This document shows positions 60,658 to 64,000 of a stretch of 64,000 bases of DNA, in pieces (the first letter of the stretch is position 1; each line of letters begins with the position of its first letter). Where the stretch lies: positions 62,001 through 126,000 of the forward strand of contig NZ_JAAALO010000006.1 in the NCBI RefSeq assembly GCF_009908295.1, read 5' to 3'. The position numbers and the translations under genes are program-made. The notes beneath the pieces are model-generated. The model searched no databases and was not told the origin of the DNA. It worked only from the letters and a program-made list of their open reading frames with translations. This DNA is from Micromonospora rubida (GTDB lineage: Bacteria > Actinomycetota > Actinomycetes > Mycobacteriales > Micromonosporaceae).

Positions 60658-61567
60658 CGGTCGGCACCCCCAGGTACGCGGCGATCACCTTCGGGTCGTC
60701 CCGGACCTCGGCCGGCAGCCCCTCGGCGATCTTCTTGCCGAACTCCAACACGACGATCCGGTCGGTCACGCCCATCACCAGCCGCATGTCGTGCTCGATC
60801 AACAGCACGGTCGTGCCCTGGTCGCGGATCAACCGGATCAGGCCGAGCAGTTCCTCCTTCTCCGCCGGGGTGAAGCCGGCGGCCGGCTCGTCCAGGCAGA
60901 GCAGGGCGGGGTCCGTCGCGAGAGCCCGGGCGATCTCCAGCCGGCGCTGCTCGCCGTACGACAGGTTGCGGGACAGGTCGTTCGCGCGCCGCTCGATGCC
61001 GACGAACCGCAGCAGCTCGTACGCCTTCTCCCGGCCCTCCCGCTCCTCCCGCCAGTGCCGCGGCAGGCGCAGCATGGCCGAGATGACGCTGGTCTTGTGG
61101 TGGACGTCCGCGCCCACCATCACGTTCTCCAGCGCCGTCATCTCGGGGAACAGCCGGATGTTCTGGAACGTCCGGGCGATGCCGGCCTTGGTGATCCACG
61201 ACCGCCGCTTGCCGTTGGTGCGCTGCCCCTTGAACCGGATCTCGCCCTCGGTGGGCCGGTAGACGCCGGTCATCGCGTTGAAGCAGGTCGTCTTGCCGGC
61301 GCCGTTCGGGCCGATCAGGCCGAGGATCTCCCCCTTGTAGAGGGTGAAGTTGACCTTGTCGAGGGCAACCACGCCGCCGAAGCGCAGCGTGACGTCGTCG
61401 ACCTCCAGCAGCGGCTCCCGACCCGCGGTGTCCCGCGCCGCCGGGGCGGTGGCCGTGGGCCCGTCGGGGCCCTTCTCCGGCGGAACGCCGACCGTGCTGC
61501 GGCCGTCGGCGGTGACGTCGCGGTCGCTGCTGGCGTCGCGCTCACTCTTCATCTGCGGGTCACTCAC
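60647..61567 (-). CDS. livG: Branched-chain amino acid ABC transporter, ATP-binding protein LivG
   Basis: The 306-residue ATPase partners LivF. A polar 50-residue N-terminal extension, not usual in E. coli LivG, precedes the ABC domain: Walker A GLIGPNGAGKTTCFNAMTG near residue 88, signature NLSYGEQRRLEIARAL, Walker B LLCLDEPAAGFTP and the switch His in VLLIEHDMRLV. GTG 61567 overlaps the livM stop by 8 bases. An internal start closer to the domain cannot be excluded. Confidence 0.94.
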   Translation of the reverse strand: MSDPQMKSERDASSDRDVTADGRSTVGVPPEKGPDGPTATAPAARDTAGREPLLEVDDVTLRFGGVVALDKVNFTLYKGEILGLIGPNGAGKTTCFNAMTGVYRPTEGEIRFKGQRTNGKRRSWITKAGIARTFQNIRLFPEMTALENVMVGADVHHKTSVISAMLRLPRHWREEREGREKAYELLRFVGIERRANDLSRNLSYGEQRRLEIARALATDPALLCLDEPAAGFTPAEKEELLGLIRLIRDQGTTVLLIEHDMRLVMGVTDRIVVLEFGKKIAEGLPAEVRDDPKVIAAYLGVPTDAA

Positions 61568-62714
61568 TGGACACCTTCTCCTGCGGAACCGCCTCCTGGC
61601 GCCGGTCGGCGAACTCCGCCGCCCGCCGCCGGTTGGGCACGATACCCTGCGGACGGAAGATCATCATCACGATGACGACCAGGCCGAAGATCAGGATCCG
61701 GTACTCCGCCGCGTCGAACTCCACCCCCAGCAGTTCGCCGACGCCACGCAGCCACTCCGGCAGGTACCAGGTGATCGCGCCGCCGACGATGGCGCCCTTG
61801 ATGTTGCCGACACCGCCCAGGATGACCGCCGCGAGCACCAGGATGGAGCTCTCCAGCACGAACTGGTCCGAGTTGATGAACGTCTGCTTGCCGGCGAAGA
61901 CCGCACCGGTCAGGCCGGCCACCGCCGCCCCGATCGCGAACGCCCAGAGCTTGTACTTGAACGTCGGCACGCCCATGACCTCGGCGGCGTCCTCGTCCTC
62001 GCGGGTGGCGACCCAGGCCCGGCCGACCCGGCTGTTGGCCAGGTTCCGGACCAGCACGATCACCAGGAGGATCAACGTCAGCAGGAGCCAGTAGTACGGC
62101 CGGGCGTCCACCACCCCGAACAGCGGCTTGCCGTCCGATCCGGAGCCCGGCGGGTGCGGGATTCCCGGGATGCCCCGCTGACCCTGGGCGATACCCTCGC
62201 TGCGGGCGGCGTAGAGCCGGATCATCTCGGCGAAGCCGAGGGTCACGATGGCCAGATAGTCGCCGCGCAGCCGCAGCGTCGGGCCACCGAGGATGACGCC
62301 GGAGATCATCGCGACCATGACCGCGATCGGCACCGCCGCCAGCCACGGCCACTCCGTCCCCAGCCGGCTCTCCGGCGAGGTCAGCAACGCGACCGTGTAC
62401 GCGCCGAGCGCGTAGAAGCCGAAATAGCCCAGGTCGAGCAGGCCGGCGAAGCCGACCACCACGTTGAGCCCCACGGCCAGCAGGACGAAGACCGCGGTGT
62501 CGAACAGCACGCCCGCGAAGTCCGACCGGGTGGTGTAGAGGGCGAAGTACTCGCTGCCGATCGGGAAGCCCAGGTACTCGTAGAACCACTTGTTGGGCAG
62601 GATGTAGAGCAGGACGATCAGCGCCGCTAGGGCGGCCCAGCGGACCTGCTTGGGCATGGCGGCCCAGCGGGCCTTGAAGCCGGCGGGCCGACCCTTGTCC
62701 ACGGTGGCGGTCAT
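61560..62714 (-). CDS. livM: Branched-chain amino acid ABC transporter, permease LivM
   Basis: The 384-residue membrane permease has about nine hydrophobic segments. VVVGFAGLLDLGYFGFYALG and LRLRGDYLAIVTLGFAEMIR are the conserved LivM segments, and NSRVGRAWVATREDEDAAEV is the cytoplasmic ATPase-contact loop. ATG 62714 overlaps the livH stop by 4 bases (ATGA) and has GGGAGGG upstream; the longer frame to 62975 is antisense-like and Arg-rich. Confidence 0.94.
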   Translation of the reverse strand: MTATVDKGRPAGFKARWAAMPKQVRWAALAALIVLLYILPNKWFYEYLGFPIGSEYFALYTTRSDFAGVLFDTAVFVLLAVGLNVVVGFAGLLDLGYFGFYALGAYTVALLTSPESRLGTEWPWLAAVPIAVMVAMISGVILGGPTLRLRGDYLAIVTLGFAEMIRLYAARSEGIAQGQRGIPGIPHPPGSGSDGKPLFGVVDARPYYWLLLTLILLVIVLVRNLANSRVGRAWVATREDEDAAEVMGVPTFKYKLWAFAIGAAVAGLTGAVFAGKQTFINSDQFVLESSILVLAAVILGGVGNIKGAIVGGAITWYLPEWLRGVGELLGVEFDAAEYRILIFGLVVIVMMIFRPQGIVPNRRRAAEFADRRQEAVPQEKVSSE

Positions 62715-63661
62715 GCGCGCGCCCTCCCGAGAGATTCGCCGAGCAGGCCGGTGGGCCGGAACATCAGCAGCACGATCAGCAGCACGAAGCCGGTGAAGTC
62801 CTTCCACTCCCCGCCGAACAGGCCGGCGGCGTAGTTCTCCACCACGCCGAGCAGCAGGCCGCCGAGCAGCGCGCCGCGCAGGTTGCCGATGCCGCCGAGC
62901 ACCGCCGCCGCGAACGCCTTCAGCCCGATCAGGAATCCCACGTTGAACTTCGTGAATTCGTAGCGAACGTTCCACAGCAGCGCCGCGACGCCGGCCATCA
63001 GGCCGCCGAGCACGAACACCAGCAGGATCACCCGGTTCTTGTTGACGCCCATCAGGGCGGCGGTGTCCGGGTCCTGGGCCACCGCCCGGATGCCGCGGCC
63101 GAGCCGGCTGCGGTTCACGAACTGGTCCAGGCCGACCATCATCACCAGCGTCACGCCGAGGATCAGCAGCTGGATGTTGGTGACGGCCGCGCCGAAGACG
63201 GTGAACAGCGTCTCGGAGGGGAGCAGCGTCGGCATGCCGAACGGCGCCCGGGAGGTGCCGATCCCGAAGGACTCGGCGAGCACGAACGAAGCGCCGATCG
63301 CGGTGATGAGGAAGGCCAGCGGCGGCGCGTTGCGCCGCCGCAGCGGCCGGTAGGCGACCAGCTCCACGGTCACCGCCGTCGCCGCGGAGGCGACCCCCGC
63401 CACGATCAGGCCGGCCGCCAGCGCGAGGATCAGCGGGCCGAGGGCCGGCGCGGCGGAGTTCTGGTCGTAGCCGAGGGCCTCCCAGGTCCAGAAGGCGGTG
63501 AAGGTACCGACCATGAAGACCTCGGAGTGGGCAAAGTTGATCAGGCGGAGAACGCCGTAGACCAGGGTGTAGCCGAGGGCGACGAGGGCGTAGATCGCGC
63601 CCTGTTCCAGCCCGGTGATGGTCAGGGCCGGGAAATTCCCGAGCAACTCATCGAAGTTCAA
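62711..63661 (-). CDS. livH: Branched-chain amino acid ABC transporter, permease LivH
   Basis: The 316-residue permease has eight or so hydrophobic segments. ALVALGYTLVYGVLRLINFA and HSEVFMVGTF form the conserved LivH opening, RLGRGIRAVAQDPDTAALMG the ATPase-contact loop, and AAAVLGGIGNLRGALLGG a late conserved segment. Translation starts at TTG 63661: GGAG lies 8 bases upstream and the family start follows. It lies 94 bases after livK, with a 16-bp hairpin between. Confidence 0.94.
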   Translation of the reverse strand: MNFDELLGNFPALTITGLEQGAIYALVALGYTLVYGVLRLINFAHSEVFMVGTFTAFWTWEALGYDQNSAAPALGPLILALAAGLIVAGVASAATAVTVELVAYRPLRRRNAPPLAFLITAIGASFVLAESFGIGTSRAPFGMPTLLPSETLFTVFGAAVTNIQLLILGVTLVMMVGLDQFVNRSRLGRGIRAVAQDPDTAALMGVNKNRVILLVFVLGGLMAGVAALLWNVRYEFTKFNVGFLIGLKAFAAAVLGGIGNLRGALLGGLLLGVVENYAAGLFGGEWKDFTGFVLLIVLLMFRPTGLLGESLGRARA

Positions 63662-63686
63662 GTGGGGGCTCCAACTGTGCGGCCAA

Positions 63687-63723
63687 ACGATGCGGCCGGG
63701 AGCATGACTCCCGGCCGCATCGT
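63687..63723 (-). terminator. Attenuator-like hairpin between livK and livH
   Basis: A perfect 16-bp stem (63687-63702 with 63708-63723), loop CATGA, follows the binding-protein gene. It probably stops most transcripts, or protects the livK message, so that binding protein is made in excess over the permease; this role is inferred. Confidence 0.65.
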
Positions 63724-63755
63724 ATGGATATCCCTTGGCGGGACCGGAGTACCGG

Positions 63756-64000
63756 TCAGGCCTTCGGGATCTCGATGTCGGGAACGACCTTGCCCGCGTT
63801 GACCTTGAACGCCCAGACCACCACCTGGGCCGGGTCCAGCTCGCCGGAGGCCTCGAACTTGTAGGTCACACCGGTGGCGGTGCCGGCCTTGTTGTAGGCC
63901 TTCACGAAGGCGAGGAGGTCGGCGCGGGTGGTCTTGCCGGCCTTGATGCCCTCAAGGTAGATCTTCGCGATGTCGTACGACACGTCGGCATAGGTGCCCG
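63756..64000 (-). CDS. livK: Branched-chain amino acid ABC transporter, substrate-binding protein (C-terminal part, cut by window end)
   Basis: About 80 C-terminal residues of a periplasmic-binding-protein type I lipoprotein are visible: YADVSYDIAKIYLEGIKAGK, then TTRADLLAFVKAYNKAGTAT and VTYKFEASGELDPAQVVVWA. Position directly upstream of livHMGF and the end pattern identify it as the substrate-binding component. The frame is open to the window edge, so the start lies outside. Confidence 0.9.
   Translation of the reverse strand, partial: GTYADVSYDIAKIYLEGIKAGKTTRADLLAFVKAYNKAGTATGVTYKFEASGELDPAQVVVWAFKVNAGKVVPDIEIPKA

Noticed and set aside
57083-61675. A 1,530-codon plus-strand open frame across polA and livFG
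   Set aside because: It is antisense to clearly recognisable genes, consists of Arg/Gly/Val/Asp-rich low-complexity sequence, and is a by-product of high GC content.

Overview
The window is a stretch of high-GC actinobacterial chromosome. It carries WhiA, RbpA, OpcA, a mycothiol-dependent enzyme, many GTG/TTG starts and many TANNNT promoters placed 6-7 bases before a start codon. Gene content and order point to Micromonosporaceae, most likely a Micromonospora relative; that placement is inference. I see no tRNA, rRNA, CRISPR array, transposase or integrase.

Layout. 1-7.3 kb (+): pentose-phosphate operon tkt(partial)-tal-pgi-zwf-opcA-pgl. 7.4-14.6 kb (-): rapZ-yvcK-whiA, then gap-pgk-tpiA and secG, then rbpA. 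14.6-19.1 kb: accessory block that separates rapZ from uvrC. It holds a G-quadruplex/palindrome structure, a membrane protein, a long hairpin element, a shrunken PglW-like (phage-defence kinase) ORF, a SWIM zinc-finger protein, and fused remnants of an XRE regulator, a DUF397 gene and an unknown gene. 19.2-29.6 kb: uvrC, a secreted EEP/jacalin-like protein, a secreted penicillin-acylase-family enzyme, a Rieske lipoprotein, uvrA. 30-35.5 kb: rsgA, mycothiol-dependent isomerase plus MBL hydrolase, a methyltransferase, a cold-shock protein, an orphan phage-like protein, MarR. 35.6-40.3 kb: MMPL exporter under a MarR-type operator, a broken dedA, typA. 40.3-44.3 kb: beta-lactamase-fold hydrolase, tyrosine phosphatase, dipeptide epimerase and NlpC/P60 peptidase, resembling murein-peptide recycling. 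44.4-47.4 kb: terC with a candidate yybP-ykoY (Mn2+) riboswitch, a second copy of the long hairpin element, an ABM protein, an XRE regulator. 47.5-59.8 kb: uvrB, an anchored protein with an internal duplication, coaE-GrpB fusion, rpsA, a methyltransferase, Uma2, DUF2945/DUF3140, polA. 59.9-64 kb (-): branched-chain amino-acid ABC operon livK(partial)-HMGF with an attenuator-like hairpin after livK.

How it works together. The left 14 kb is core carbon metabolism (oxidative and non-oxidative pentose phosphate, lower glycolysis) joined to WhiA/YvcK/RapZ envelope and development control. UvrA, UvrB, UvrC and Pol I make an almost complete nucleotide-excision-repair set spread over 40 kb. The most unusual parts are the decayed accessory block at 14.6-19.1 kb, the covarying long palindromes at 16.2 and 45.8 kb, and the riboswitch-terC unit. 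I did not find a complete undescribed multi-gene system; the nearest is the reduced NERD-kinase ORF beside the SWIM protein.
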